A stretch of DNA of 64,000 bases from NCBI GenBank assembly GCA_965234685.1, contig OZ248539.1, forward strand, positions 1,426,001 to 1,490,000, read 5' to 3'. Made by a program: the position numbers and the translations under genes. The notes under the pieces were generated by a model, which saw only the letters and a program-made list of their open reading frames with translations, searched no databases and was not told where the DNA came from. This DNA comes from Fimbriimonas planktonicus (GTDB lineage: Bacteria > Armatimonadota > Fimbriimonadia > Fimbriimonadales > Fimbriimonadaceae). Below, piece after piece: positions 17,612 through 25,953 of the stretch (the first letter of the stretch is position 1; the number at the start of each line of letters is the position of its first letter).

Positions 17612-17808
17612 AACTGAACAAACTTGGCATCATCTTCCATTGAACATCGTACATCGGAAACCGGAGGGCAGTAGTCGATCTGGTCCTAAGGACCTCGACA
17701 TTATGGAGAGCGAAGTCCGATACGATTCCTTTTGATATCCGTCACTCAGAACCGTTCGTGCCTCTTTGTCCTCGAAGGATCGGAGGACTGACGCACGAAC
17801 AATCTGTT

Positions 17809-18531
17809 TCACTGGCCGCAAGGCGCGCCGAGCACCATGGCCAGACGCTTCTCAATGGTCAAGACAGAATCCAAAAGCCCACCAAGCGATTGAGACTCGT
17901 TCATTTTGAGTTCCGCTACCTGCTCATGCGTGAATAGCGGACCGGACATCCAGTACGGCTTGCTGCGCTTTAACACGACCTTACCAACCAGGACGAAGCC
18001 GTTGAAAAGGCTTATGCCGGAGAACGTGGCCCGTCTCGACAGTTCGATCAATAACTCGGGACGGGCCGATTCCTTCAACAGCCGACTGACCTCTTCAGAA
18101 ATTTCAAAGACACATTTCTCTAACCGTCGACAATCGGCAATCACGCTTAGCTCCGCATCGTTCGCAATGAAACTCCGAGGAAACGGGAGTGCCGTGCTTT
18201 CGGTTTGTGTACTAAGACAATAGGCTGTGAAAGTCAACAATAAGCCGAACAGCCCAAGTCCACTCAACGCGCTAAAAACTCCTTTCGGGGAGGCTATTGA
18301 ACCGATACCTGCGAGAATCACGAGTAATTCCGTATATGTTGGGTACCGACGGCTTTTTGCCCCGTGCACCCACGCCAAGAACGCGCACAAGACAAAGCAA
18401 AGTGCGATGCCCGCCAAGTAAGGCGCGTGGCTAGATTCAATCTGGGAAGCTTTCCACCACGCATAACCCAGATAAGCGATCACCCAAAAGGCGATCTGCG
18501 CTTGAACGGATTGCCGTTGTCCCAACTGCAT
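17809..18531 (-). CDS. Membrane protein of unknown function
   Basis: About 240 residues. Four hydrophobic segments occupy the first 110 residues (for example IAFWVIAYLGYAWW and LAGIALCFVLCAFLAW). A soluble C-terminal half follows with CRRLEKCVFEISEEVSRLLKES and a hydrophobic stretch. I use the ATG at 18531, which has GGTGGA a few bases upstream; a GTG at 18546 is the alternative. No family recognised. It heads the patch of unknown genes and is 26 nt from the DUF192 gene boundary. Confidence 0.55.
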   Translation of the reverse strand: MQLGQRQSVQAQIAFWVIAYLGYAWWKASQIESSHAPYLAGIALCFVLCAFLAWVHGAKSRRYPTYTELLVILAGIGSIASPKGVFSALSGLGLFGLLLTFTAYCLSTQTESTALPFPRSFIANDAELSVIADCRRLEKCVFEISEEVSRLLKESARPELLIELSRRATFSGISLFNGFVLVGKVVLKRSKPYWMSGPLFTHEQVAELKMNESQSLGGLLDSVLTIEKRLAMVLGAPCGQ

Positions 18532-18572
18532 CTGACTTCCACCCACGGATGTAACTTTGCGTAGGAACGGCC

Positions 18573-19052
18573 CTACTCAACCGCACGAACGGCCGGCAAC
18601 TTCAACTTCACACCCGGCTTAATCCCGAACTTCGACGCCATGCCCTGCCTCAACTCAAGCACATACTGACTCGAACCCGAGCTCGGCAGACCCGACTCGA
18701 CGTACGGCTTGCCTTTCTGAATATTGAGCACCTTCCCGGCGGCATCCAGATAGATGATGTCCAGCGGAAGCACCGTGTTCCGCATCCAGAAGCTTCGTGG
18801 CGCCGCGCTTGGGAACACGAACAGGAACCCTTCCGTGTTCTTTACTTCGCTCGCGGTAAGGAACATCATGCCCTCTTGCCGCTTCGAATCGGTGTCGCAA
18901 ACGTAAGCGGTGATCTTATGGCTCCCGTGGGCAAAGCTGACCTTTTTCAGGTCGGTGAGCTGATAGATCCGGTTCGGATTATCAGAAGCGACCACAAGGC
19001 CGAGCACGGCGCTAACCGCGAGAAGGGACAAAGGCTTTTGTATTTGCTTCAT
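18573..19052 (-). CDS. DUF192 secreted protein
   Basis: 159 residues with a signal peptide (about 1-22). The DUF192 domain is complete: RQEGMMFL, FVFPSAAPRSFWMRNTVLPLDIIYLDAAGKVLNI and YVLELRQGMASKFGIKPG. The family consists of small secreted beta-barrel proteins with unknown function. The N-terminal 41 nt overlap the end of leuD in another frame, but the signal peptide needs this start, so the overlap seems real and implies cotranscription and possibly coupled translation. Confidence 0.87.
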   Translation of the reverse strand: MKQIQKPLSLLAVSAVLGLVVASDNPNRIYQLTDLKKVSFAHGSHKITAYVCDTDSKRQEGMMFLTASEVKNTEGFLFVFPSAAPRSFWMRNTVLPLDIIYLDAAGKVLNIQKGKPYVESGLPSSGSSQYVLELRQGMASKFGIKPGVKLKLPAVRAVE

Positions 19053-19605
19053 AGGCAGATATTTGAGGTTCGAAGACCAAAGTCGTTCCGATCAAGTCGC
19101 GACCTTCCAAGATCGCTTGTCGATTCCCTTCGTCCACCCGAAACGGAATCAATCTCTCTCCAACCAAGATCGTGTTATCCAAAAGGTCGACGGTCACTTC
19201 GGCCCCATTGTTCAAGGCCGCGAGCACGGCGTGGTCAGATGGACCTAGTTCAATCAGCAATAGCCCGTTGTTGGCGGCGTTTTGGCGGAAGATGTCGCTG
19301 AAACCGGGGGAGTCAGAATCGACCCGGCTGATGACAACGCGGAACCCGGCCTGTTGAATCGCCCAAACCGCATGTTCCCGGCTCGAACCGCAGCCGAAGT
19401 TCGTGCCAACAATCATCACGCTCGCTCCGGCGGTCTCCGGAAGGTCGAGCGCAAACTCTGGACCGCGAATGTCGGCGAACAGCAACTCGCCGTAACCCGA
19501 TCGCTCGATTCGGCTGAGGAAGCGGGCGGGGATAATGCGGTCGGTATCCACCTGGTCTCCGGGCACCACCGCGACTTTGCCGGTGTGACGTCCAAACGGT
19601 TCCAT
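19012..19605 (-). CDS. leuD: 3-isopropylmalate dehydratase small subunit
   Basis: 197 residues. Marks of LeuD: GDQVDTDRIIPARFL near the N-terminus and GTNFGCGSSREHAVWAIQQAGFRVVI (the swivelling-domain substrate loop), then NNGLLLIEL. With the LeuC Fe-S subunit it isomerises 2- and 3-isopropylmalate in leucine biosynthesis; leuC is not in the window. Its length is at the long end for the archaeal/short type and normal for bacterial LeuD. The ATG has CATAAT 6 nt upstream. Its start codon is only 47 nt from that of the divergent trpE. Confidence 0.9.
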   Translation of the reverse strand: MEPFGRHTGKVAVVPGDQVDTDRIIPARFLSRIERSGYGELLFADIRGPEFALDLPETAGASVMIVGTNFGCGSSREHAVWAIQQAGFRVVISRVDSDSPGFSDIFRQNAANNGLLLIELGPSDHAVLAALNNGAEVTVDLLDNTILVGERLIPFRVDEGNRQAILEGRDLIGTTLVFEPQISAYEANTKAFVPSRG

Positions 19606-19611
19606 GCTCCC

Positions 19612-19644
19612 ATTATGAACGCGACCCAGCGAAGGCGGGATAAT
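19612..19644. promoter_or_regulatory. Back-to-back leuD/trpE -10 elements
   Basis: CATAAT on the minus strand (19612-19617) is 6 nt before the leuD ATG. GATAAT on the plus strand (19639-19644) is 8 nt before the trpE ATG. The two start codons are 47 nt apart, so RNA polymerase footprints must overlap and the promoters should compete. Confidence 0.55.
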
Positions 19645-19652
19645 GAAGCGGT

Positions 19653-21107
19653 ATGCCGTTCCCCAGTCGCGACGAATATCTGCTTCAAACCGAAGGTCGT
19701 CGCGCCATGCCCGTTGTCCACGACATTCTGGCGGACATCGAAACGCCGGTCAGCGCCTATTGGAAGCTGGCCTACGATCAGCCGCATAGCTTTTTGCTCG
19801 AGAGCGTTACGGGCGGCGAGCAGCTTGCGCGGTACTCGTTTATTGGCACGTTGCCGCGCGACCTGATTCGCGTGAAGAACGGGCAGGCGAAGACGTTTAC
19901 ACGGGAATTTGAACTGGCCCCGGGTCAAGATCCCCTGCATCTTTTGGAAGAAGCGGTCGGCACCGAGCCACCGATCAAGGTCGAAGGTCTGCCCACCTTC
20001 ACCGGCGGAGCGGTGGGAATGTGCGCCTATGACCTGGTGCGGTATTTCGAAAAGTTGCCGGACAGCACGGAGGACGACCTGAACCTGCCCGACATGGCAA
20101 TGATGATCGTGGACACCGTCGTGGTGTTCGACCACGCCAAGAACCGGATTCGAATTGTCTCGCAGGCTGATGGAAGTGAGTCGGGATACGAGGACGCGGT
20201 GGCCAAGATTGAGGCGATTATTGAGCGCTTGGCGGGCCCGCTGCCCGCCCTGCCCGCCGGTAAGTTCCCCGTGAACTCGGTCGCGTCGAACGTGACGCAG
20301 GAAGGTTTCGAGCAGATGGTCTCCTCGATGCGCGAGTACATCAAGGCCGGTGACGGCTTCCAGATGGTGCCATCCCAGCGATTCCAAACCGCCGTCGCAG
20401 CGCACCCGCTCACCGTCTACCGCTCTTTGCGCAGCATCAATCCTTCGCCGTATATGTTCCTGCTCCGGCTCGGCGACTTCGATCTCGTCGGCGCTTCACC
20501 CGAAATTCTCGTGAGCCTGCACGGCCGAAAAGCGCGGGTACGCCCTATCGCGGGCACCCGCTGGAGAGGCAAATCGGAAGCCGAAGATGACGCGCTAGCG
20601 GCGGAGCTGATCGGAGACGAAAAGGAACGCGCCGAGCACGTGATGCTCATCGACCTCGGCCGCAACGACCTCGGCCGAGTTTGTGAGTACGGCACGGTGC
20701 ACGTAAACGAACTGATGGTCATCGAGCGCTACAGCCACGTCATGCACATCGTTTCGGACGTCACCGGCGAACTGCGAGAAGGCAAAAACGCCCTGGACCT
20801 GCTCCGCGCGACCTTCCCGGCGGGCACCGTCACTGGCGCGCCAAAGATTCGCGCGATGCAGATTATCGACGAGCTAGAACCAAACCGCCGCGGAAGCTAC
20901 GCAGGTTCAGTTGGCTTCCTTTCAAACAGCGGTGACCTAGATATGTGCATCACCCTCCGCACGATTTTGCTAAAGAACGGCATGGCGTACGTACAAGCCG
21001 GCGGCGGCGTGGTGTTCGATAGCGACCCGACCCTCGAATACAACGAAAGCAAAAACAAAGCCCGCGCCGCGCTCTCGGCAATCGAGACAGCGCAACGCGG
21101 ACTTTAG
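19653..21107 (+). CDS. trpE: Anthranilate synthase component I
   Basis: 484 residues. The N-terminal domain has the Trp-binding LLES motif (SFLLESVTGG), the C-terminal chorismate-binding domain has GDGFQMVPSQRF, ASPEILVSL, RPIAGTRWRG, EKERAEHVMLIDLGRNDLGRV, FPAGTVTGAPKIRAM and YVQAGGGVVFDSDP. It makes anthranilate from chorismate with the glutaminase subunit TrpG, which is not adjacent. LLES and the Gln-to-Met change near QMVPSQ are compatible with TrpE rather than PabB. There is little room for a leader peptide or attenuator between the start and the divergent leuD promoter. Confidence 0.92.
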   Translation: MPFPSRDEYLLQTEGRRAMPVVHDILADIETPVSAYWKLAYDQPHSFLLESVTGGEQLARYSFIGTLPRDLIRVKNGQAKTFTREFELAPGQDPLHLLEEAVGTEPPIKVEGLPTFTGGAVGMCAYDLVRYFEKLPDSTEDDLNLPDMAMMIVDTVVVFDHAKNRIRIVSQADGSESGYEDAVAKIEAIIERLAGPLPALPAGKFPVNSVASNVTQEGFEQMVSSMREYIKAGDGFQMVPSQRFQTAVAAHPLTVYRSLRSINPSPYMFLLRLGDFDLVGASPEILVSLHGRKARVRPIAGTRWRGKSEAEDDALAAELIGDEKERAEHVMLIDLGRNDLGRVCEYGTVHVNELMVIERYSHVMHIVSDVTGELREGKNALDLLRATFPAGTVTGAPKIRAMQIIDELEPNRRGSYAGSVGFLSNSGDLDMCITLRTILLKNGMAYVQAGGGVVFDSDPTLEYNESKNKARAALSAIETAQRGL

Positions 21108-21109
21108 AT

Positions 21110-21964
21110 TTAGCCGTCGATTTCTTTGATGATCCGGTTGAGAAGGTCGCGGTCGTAGGCGTCCATCTTGTTCGCCAGCTTCTTCTCCGGCTCGGCCTCG
21201 GCAGGCCGTCCATCTCGGTCCAACATGATCGCGAGAAATCCTCGATAAATCAACTTATCCGGATCAAGGTCGCTCGCAAGCCGAATGGCTTTCACGGCCT
21301 CGATAACCTTCTTCGCGCGCCAGAAGGCAACCGCCGCTCGAAGGTACAGGTGATCATCGCCCGGCGAAAGCTCAATCGCCGCGCGGTACGACTCCAGGGC
21401 TTCATCCACCCTCCCCATGCGAGCAAGCAACTCGGCCGTCCAGAAGTGATAGAACGACTCGTCTGGCTTCAGCGCGATGGCGTACTGGATTGCCTGCAGC
21501 GCACGCTTCTTTTCACCTAGCTCGGCCAACGTTTCGGCGAGCTTAAAGTGGTTCTGCGGCTGCTCCGGCTCAAGGTCGATGGCGCGCTGAAGATGCTCGA
21601 TGGCGTCGCGGTATCGGCCGTACCGCTTGCAGATGTCGCCCAGACCAAGATGCGGCTCCGCCGATTCCTTAATCCGCAAGGCGCGCTCAAAATTCTTGTA
21701 CGCCGCAGGCAACTCATCGCCGAAGGTCAGCGCGTCTGCGAGGTCCAGCAGGTGAGTCGGGTCATCGGCATCGCGTTGTTCGGCGGCGCGACGGAAGTGC
21801 TTGACGGCGGCATCGTAGTCGCCATCGTTCAGGCACTGCTGTCCGAGCTCACGCGATTCGGCGGCGTCTTTGCCTTCCTTATTCCGGCGCTGAATTCCCT
21901 CTTCCGTCAGCTCGCCTTGCGGCTGGTGAAAGAGGTCGAAGATGACCTTCATCGAAGGATCCAT
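21110..21964 (-). CDS. TPR-repeat protein
   Basis: 284 residues with no signal peptide. From residue about 35 at least six tetratricopeptide units run in order: AVKHFRRAAEQ, AYKNFERALRIK, AIEHLQRAIDLEPEQ, ALQAIQYAIALKPDE, ALESYRAAIELSPGD and AVKAIRLASDLDPDK. Such arrays act as protein-binding scaffolds. The start codon overlaps the stop of the upstream secreted protein by one base (TAATG), so the two are coupled. No catalytic domain is seen. Confidence 0.85.
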   Translation of the reverse strand: MDPSMKVIFDLFHQPQGELTEEGIQRRNKEGKDAAESRELGQQCLNDGDYDAAVKHFRRAAEQRDADDPTHLLDLADALTFGDELPAAYKNFERALRIKESAEPHLGLGDICKRYGRYRDAIEHLQRAIDLEPEQPQNHFKLAETLAELGEKKRALQAIQYAIALKPDESFYHFWTAELLARMGRVDEALESYRAAIELSPGDDHLYLRAAVAFWRAKKVIEAVKAIRLASDLDPDKLIYRGFLAIMLDRDGRPAEAEPEKKLANKMDAYDRDLLNRIIKEIDG

Positions 21965-23808
21965 TACTTCCCTCCTATAACGCCGGTGCTCAGGGTCTGG
22001 AGCGGACGAATGGTGAGCTGGGCGGGATAGCTACTCCCGGAAAGCGGAATCGTCATAAGTTCAAATCTCTTTACGTCGTTTCCGAGCAAACGAAACTTCT
22101 CGATGCGATATTCAGCCTTGGGTTGCAGCAAAGGGGTCTCTTTCAGAACGCCGTTAACGAGGAACAACGCCCCCGAGTAGCCCGCCGAAGCCTCGAAGAC
22201 GAGCTCGATTTCAATCGGCTCGGAGGTCGGATTGATGATCTCGCCGGTGATGTTGTAGACGACGCCGAAGTTTCCGCTCAGCACGCGCTGGTTGTCGGAC
22301 CCTGAAATCGGCTTCTCGCCAATCTTAAAGAACTTCCAGTTCTCGCCGAATCGATACTGGACCTTCAGCTGCTTGTATGGATCGGGGTAGATGTGGTCGG
22401 AAAGCTGATACGGAGCCTGGTCGTAATCGTTAATCGGGTTGCATCCAACCTCGCGCCAAGGGGTTGTGCTCTCAATTGCGGTTGCCCATCGGCGATCAAG
22501 GTTGAAGGGCGGCCAGGAGTCGGTGCGAACAAGCACAGATTCCGGTCCATCAATTAGCCGGAGGCTGCACAATCCGGAAACCGTTTCCATGTTGCCAAGA
22601 CGCCGAAGTGAAATCGGCATCGTGCTTCGCGGCGGGATCGTAACGACATCCCCACTACCGGCGGCCCAAGCTTTCATGTACTGCAAACCGGCCTTCAATC
22701 CGGCGCGGACCGGGTTCTTGTCGGGATCGCTGTCTCCCGGAAGGATCAGTACTCGCGCCGGCAAATCCGAGTCGTTGACCGCTTGAATGCGAATGAACAA
22801 CGGGAACGAAGCCGTGTTTTGGTGGTGATACAGCAACCGCGCCGGTTCATTCTTTTTCAGATTCGCGCTGAACAGGGGACCCGCAGAGTTGACGTTCTCC
22901 GGATCGTTGCAGTACCAAAGCGCCGCTTCCTTGATCGGCGCAACCCCAATGTTGCGAACAACAATGTTGACTTCCCCTTCGTTCTCAAAGGCGTCTTGGG
23001 CCGCGACGCGAATCTTTGCCGTGAATGACTTGCTTGCTCCAAGCCCAATCGATTGCTCCGAGAGCGAAAGAATTCGAATCACCGATCCTGGAACACGCTG
23101 AAGCTGCGTGGTGATCGCTCCTTCGATGGCTCCTCGAATCGTCGACGCGAGAGCGGGAGAGCCGGAAACCTGAGTGGAGAAGGTCTGCGGAAGGATCGCC
23201 GCGTATGGCTGAACCGAAACCTCAATGGATTCGGTGGTCGTCTCGCCTTGGATCGTGATGATCGCGTTGCCAGGCTTATTCGCCGCGAGTTTGATGCCAC
23301 CGGGAACGCGAATCGGCGTCACAACTTCCGACTTCGAAGAAGAAATAGTGGCGTCCGCGAACTGAAAACCCTTGACCGCGACAATCTTGTTTGAAGGGCA
23401 CGGCAGGCGGAGCGAGGTCTCCGCAACTTTTAGCGGCGGGGAAACAAAAGCGGTCCGCAGCCGACCCGACCAAAGCTGTGCCAACGCAGCAGGAGTCGAT
23501 TTCTGCGCCTTGGCCTCGTCCGGCGTGATCGTCACAATTCGCTCACCACCGGCAAAGATCACGTGGGTCTTCTCGACCTTTCGAATTTTTACTTCGCCCA
23601 AGTACGAAAGGCTGTTCAGCGTGGAAGCAATCGTTTCGGCTCGGGCTTCAGGGGACGATCCGTCGACGGAGTAAGTCTTGAGCGACAGGATCACCGCGTC
23701 GTTAAAGTAAACGACCGAGCCACGGGCTTCCGCCCCGCGCGCTACGGCGCTTGCGACGGCGGAAAAGGCGGCTATCAAAAGTATCACAAGCCGGAAAACG
23801 CTTCGCAT
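21964..23808 (-). CDS. Large secreted protein of unknown function
   Basis: About 614 residues with a signal peptide (MRSVFRLVILLIAAFSAVASAVARG). The mature part is strand-rich: an N-terminal segment with a secretin-like short-domain feel (ARAETIASTLNSLSYLGEVKIRKV), a bacterial Ig-like middle (NAIITIQGETTTESIEVSV) and a C-terminal beta region. No catalytic motif is recognised. GTG at 23814 and ATG at 23808 are alternatives; I use the ATG. It is coupled to the TPR gene downstream and divergent from the aldehyde dehydrogenase, across a perfect palindrome. Confidence 0.72.
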   Translation of the reverse strand: MRSVFRLVILLIAAFSAVASAVARGAEARGSVVYFNDAVILSLKTYSVDGSSPEARAETIASTLNSLSYLGEVKIRKVEKTHVIFAGGERIVTITPDEAKAQKSTPAALAQLWSGRLRTAFVSPPLKVAETSLRLPCPSNKIVAVKGFQFADATISSSKSEVVTPIRVPGGIKLAANKPGNAIITIQGETTTESIEVSVQPYAAILPQTFSTQVSGSPALASTIRGAIEGAITTQLQRVPGSVIRILSLSEQSIGLGASKSFTAKIRVAAQDAFENEGEVNIVVRNIGVAPIKEAALWYCNDPENVNSAGPLFSANLKKNEPARLLYHHQNTASFPLFIRIQAVNDSDLPARVLILPGDSDPDKNPVRAGLKAGLQYMKAWAAGSGDVVTIPPRSTMPISLRRLGNMETVSGLCSLRLIDGPESVLVRTDSWPPFNLDRRWATAIESTTPWREVGCNPINDYDQAPYQLSDHIYPDPYKQLKVQYRFGENWKFFKIGEKPISGSDNQRVLSGNFGVVYNITGEIINPTSEPIEIELVFEASAGYSGALFLVNGVLKETPLLQPKAEYRIEKFRLLGNDVKRFELMTIPLSGSSYPAQLTIRPLQTLSTGVIGGK

Positions 23809-23817
23809 GGGCACCGG

Positions 23818-23841
23818 TCAGGGTACCCGCAGGTACCCTGA
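23818..23841. promoter_or_regulatory. Perfect 10-bp palindrome between divergent genes
   Basis: TCAGGGTACC, then CGCA, then GGTACCCTGA. Both arms carry a TACCCT hexamer in outward orientation: on the plus strand it ends 9 nt before the dehydrogenase ATG, on the minus strand 5 nt before the GTG or 11 nt before the ATG of the secreted protein. It may be an operator overlying two divergent -10 elements. Confidence 0.55.
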
Positions 23842-23848
23842 AAACAGC

Positions 23849-25345
23849 ATGAATCCGGTAACCGCTCGGAACTATATCAACGGCGAATGGCGAAACGCGA
23901 CTGACGTATTTGAAAGCGTCAATCCTGCCAATCGAAACGAAATCATTGGTACTGCCCCAAACAGCACGGCACAAGATGTCGACGACGCAGTAGCCGCCGC
24001 CGAACACGCTTTCAAAACCTGGCGAGAACTCAGCTGGGTCAAGCGAGCCGAAATCATTGACAACTTCGCTCAGCTCATCAAGCGCGACGTTGAGGAAATC
24101 GCGGTTCTCGTGACCCGAGAGTGCGGAAAGCCAATAAACGAAGGCCGCGCCGACGCTGTGGAAGCTCTACACATGGCCCAGTACATCGCTGGCCTCGGTC
24201 GACTGCCACATGGCTACGCCGTCAGCTCGGAAATCTCCGCCAAGGACGCTTACATTCTGCGAAAGCCAAAGGGTGTCGTCGCCTGTATCACCCCATGGAA
24301 CTTCCCTTCGGCCATTCCGCTTTGGCTGGTTCTCCCCGCCGTTCTCGCAGGCAACACCGTTGTCTTCAAGCCGGCCGAGCAAACGCCTATTTGTGGGCAC
24401 AAGCTCATGGAGCTCTTCCATGAAGCCGGATTCCCTGCGGGCGTCATCAACCTCGTTCACGGATTTGGCGAACCAGTAGGTGATCCGCTGGTCAAGCACA
24501 AGGCCGTTGACGCCGTTCTCTTTACGGGTTCGCGCGCAGTTGGCAAGTACATCCAGCAAGTTGCTGCAAACGACCTCTTCAAGTTCGCCGCGACCGAAAT
24601 GGGCGGCAAGAACGCCACGATCGTTCTCGAAGATGCTGACCTTCAACTCGCGATCAACGCTTGCGTTTTGGGTGCCTTCAAGACTTCCGGACAACGCTGC
24701 GTTTCAACCAGCCGAATTATCATCGACAAGAAGATCGAAGCGGAATTCACCGCGCGATACGTTGAGAAGGTCAAGCGAATCCGGGTTGGCGATGGCCTCA
24801 ACCCAGACGTCTTCATGGGCCCACTCATTGAGGCCGGTGCCATCGACAAGTGGCAGCACCACAATGCCAAGGCTAAGGAAGAAGGCGCTCAGGTCCTAGT
24901 TGACGGTCAGGTCCTGACCGAAGGCGAGCACGCGAACGGCAACTTCGTTTCGCCGTTCGTTTATCGATTCGATGGCTACAAGAAGAACACCTTCTGCCTC
25001 CGCGAAGAAGCCTTCAGCCCGCACGTCGCGATCATTCCAATCGACGGACTGGAAGAAGCGGTTGAGGTTTACAACGACACTGATTACGGCCTCGCGATGG
25101 CCGTCATCACCGAGGACTATCGAAAGTGGCGCTACGTTCGTGACCATGCCGATTACGGCCTCGGTTACGTGAACCTGCCTAGCATCGGTGCAGAAGTCCA
25201 CTTGCCGTTTGGCGGAGTTAAGGCTTCCGGTAACGGACACCCGGGTGCAGAAGGCATCCTCGAGTCGGTAACCCACCGCGTTGCATTTACCGTCAATCAC
25301 GCCCGAGAAATCGTGATGGCGCAAGGTCTTACGACCAACATCTGA
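23849..25345 (+). CDS. Aldehyde dehydrogenase family protein
   Basis: 498 residues with all the family marks: TPWNFPSAIPLW (Asn151 in the oxyanion hole), FKPAEQTP, FTGSRAVGKYI, ATEMGGKN (Glu250 general base), GQRCVSTSR (Cys284 nucleophile) and EEAFSPHVAI. It oxidises an aldehyde to the acid with NAD(P)+; the sequence style resembles alpha-ketoglutaric semialdehyde or similar dehydrogenases, but the substrate is not certain. The ATG at 23849 begins MNPVTARNYINGEW. An intrinsic terminator follows directly, so the transcript is monocistronic. Confidence 0.92.
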   Translation: MNPVTARNYINGEWRNATDVFESVNPANRNEIIGTAPNSTAQDVDDAVAAAEHAFKTWRELSWVKRAEIIDNFAQLIKRDVEEIAVLVTRECGKPINEGRADAVEALHMAQYIAGLGRLPHGYAVSSEISAKDAYILRKPKGVVACITPWNFPSAIPLWLVLPAVLAGNTVVFKPAEQTPICGHKLMELFHEAGFPAGVINLVHGFGEPVGDPLVKHKAVDAVLFTGSRAVGKYIQQVAANDLFKFAATEMGGKNATIVLEDADLQLAINACVLGAFKTSGQRCVSTSRIIIDKKIEAEFTARYVEKVKRIRVGDGLNPDVFMGPLIEAGAIDKWQHHNAKAKEEGAQVLVDGQVLTEGEHANGNFVSPFVYRFDGYKKNTFCLREEAFSPHVAIIPIDGLEEAVEVYNDTDYGLAMAVITEDYRKWRYVRDHADYGLGYVNLPSIGAEVHLPFGGVKASGNGHPGAEGILESVTHRVAFTVNHAREIVMAQGLTTNI

Positions 25346-25353
25346 ACGTATCG

Positions 25354-25385
25354 TTGCCCCGACCGAGTTCGGTCGGGGCAATTTT
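25354..25385 (+). terminator. Intrinsic terminator after aldehyde dehydrogenase
   Basis: Twelve-base-pair stem TTGCCCCGACCG/CGGTCGGGGCAA, loop AGTT, then TTTTCC. Confidence 0.92.
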
Positions 25386-25387
25386 CC

Positions 25388-25416
25388 TTGGCAAGATCGC
25401 CGATAGCTGGTATAGT
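25388..25416 (+). promoter_or_regulatory. Sigma70-type promoter for the RRM protein
   Basis: TTGGCA at 25388-25393, a 17-nt spacer, and TATAGT at 25411-25416. It begins 2 nt after the preceding terminator. The transcript would start near 25423 and have a leader of about 108 nt, ending in a short stem (TTGATTGG/CCGATCAA) and an AAGGA ribosome site. Confidence 0.7.
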
Positions 25417-25530
25417 GCGCATGTCGCCGGCGATTGCGATTCATGAGTTTTGTCTTCTATTCCATAGGTAGCAAGGTCACGTTCGAGTTCGCAAGAAAAT
25501 TTGATTGGTGGGCGACCCGATCAAGGATTA

Positions 25531-25947
25531 ATGGAAATGGAGACTAAAACCCTATTCGTGGGCAACTTGCCCTACTCGCTGACCGAGCAGCACCTTCTCG
25601 ACCTGTTTGCACCATACAACGCAAGCAAGGCTCGCATCGTCGAAGGACGGGGCTTTGGCTTCGTTGACGTTGCAGGCGACATGGCCGACAAGGCTATCGA
25701 AGACAAGGACGGCTCCGAAGCCGGTGGCCGACGCATGAACGTCAACCTCGCCCGACCTAAGGGTGAAGGCGGCGGTGGCGGCGGCGGTCGAGACTTCGGC
25801 GGCGGTGGCGGCGGCGGTGGTCGCAGCTTCGGCGGCGGTGGCGGCGGCTATGGCGGCGGCGGTGGTCGCGGCGGTAGCGGCGGCGGCGGCGGTCGTGGTG
25901 GCAGCAGCGGCGGCGGCGCAGGTCGCGGCGGCTTCAAGCGCTACTGA
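25531..25947 (+). CDS. Glycine-rich RRM RNA-binding protein
   Basis: 138 residues. The RRM domain (about 1-75) shows the RNP2 motif TLFVGNL and RNP1 motif RGFGFVDV. The tail from about residue 80 is almost all Gly with scattered Arg, Ser and Phe (RGG-like). This is the bacterial Rbp family, homologous to cyanobacterial cold-induced RNA-binding proteins, which bind RNA and may chaperone it. The start at 25531 has AAGGA 5 nt upstream. The leader of about 108 nt suggests post-transcriptional control, as in cold-shock genes. Confidence 0.9.
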   Translation: MEMETKTLFVGNLPYSLTEQHLLDLFAPYNASKARIVEGRGFGFVDVAGDMADKAIEDKDGSEAGGRRMNVNLARPKGEGGGGGGGRDFGGGGGGGGRSFGGGGGGYGGGGGRGGSGGGGGRGGSSGGGAGRGGFKRY

Positions 25948-25953
25948 TATTCA

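Noticed and set aside
17630..17821. 63-codon minus-strand frame between two unknown genes
   Set aside because: It has no recognisable sequence or ribosome site, and overlaps the neighbouring gene by a few bases; I see nothing to support translation.
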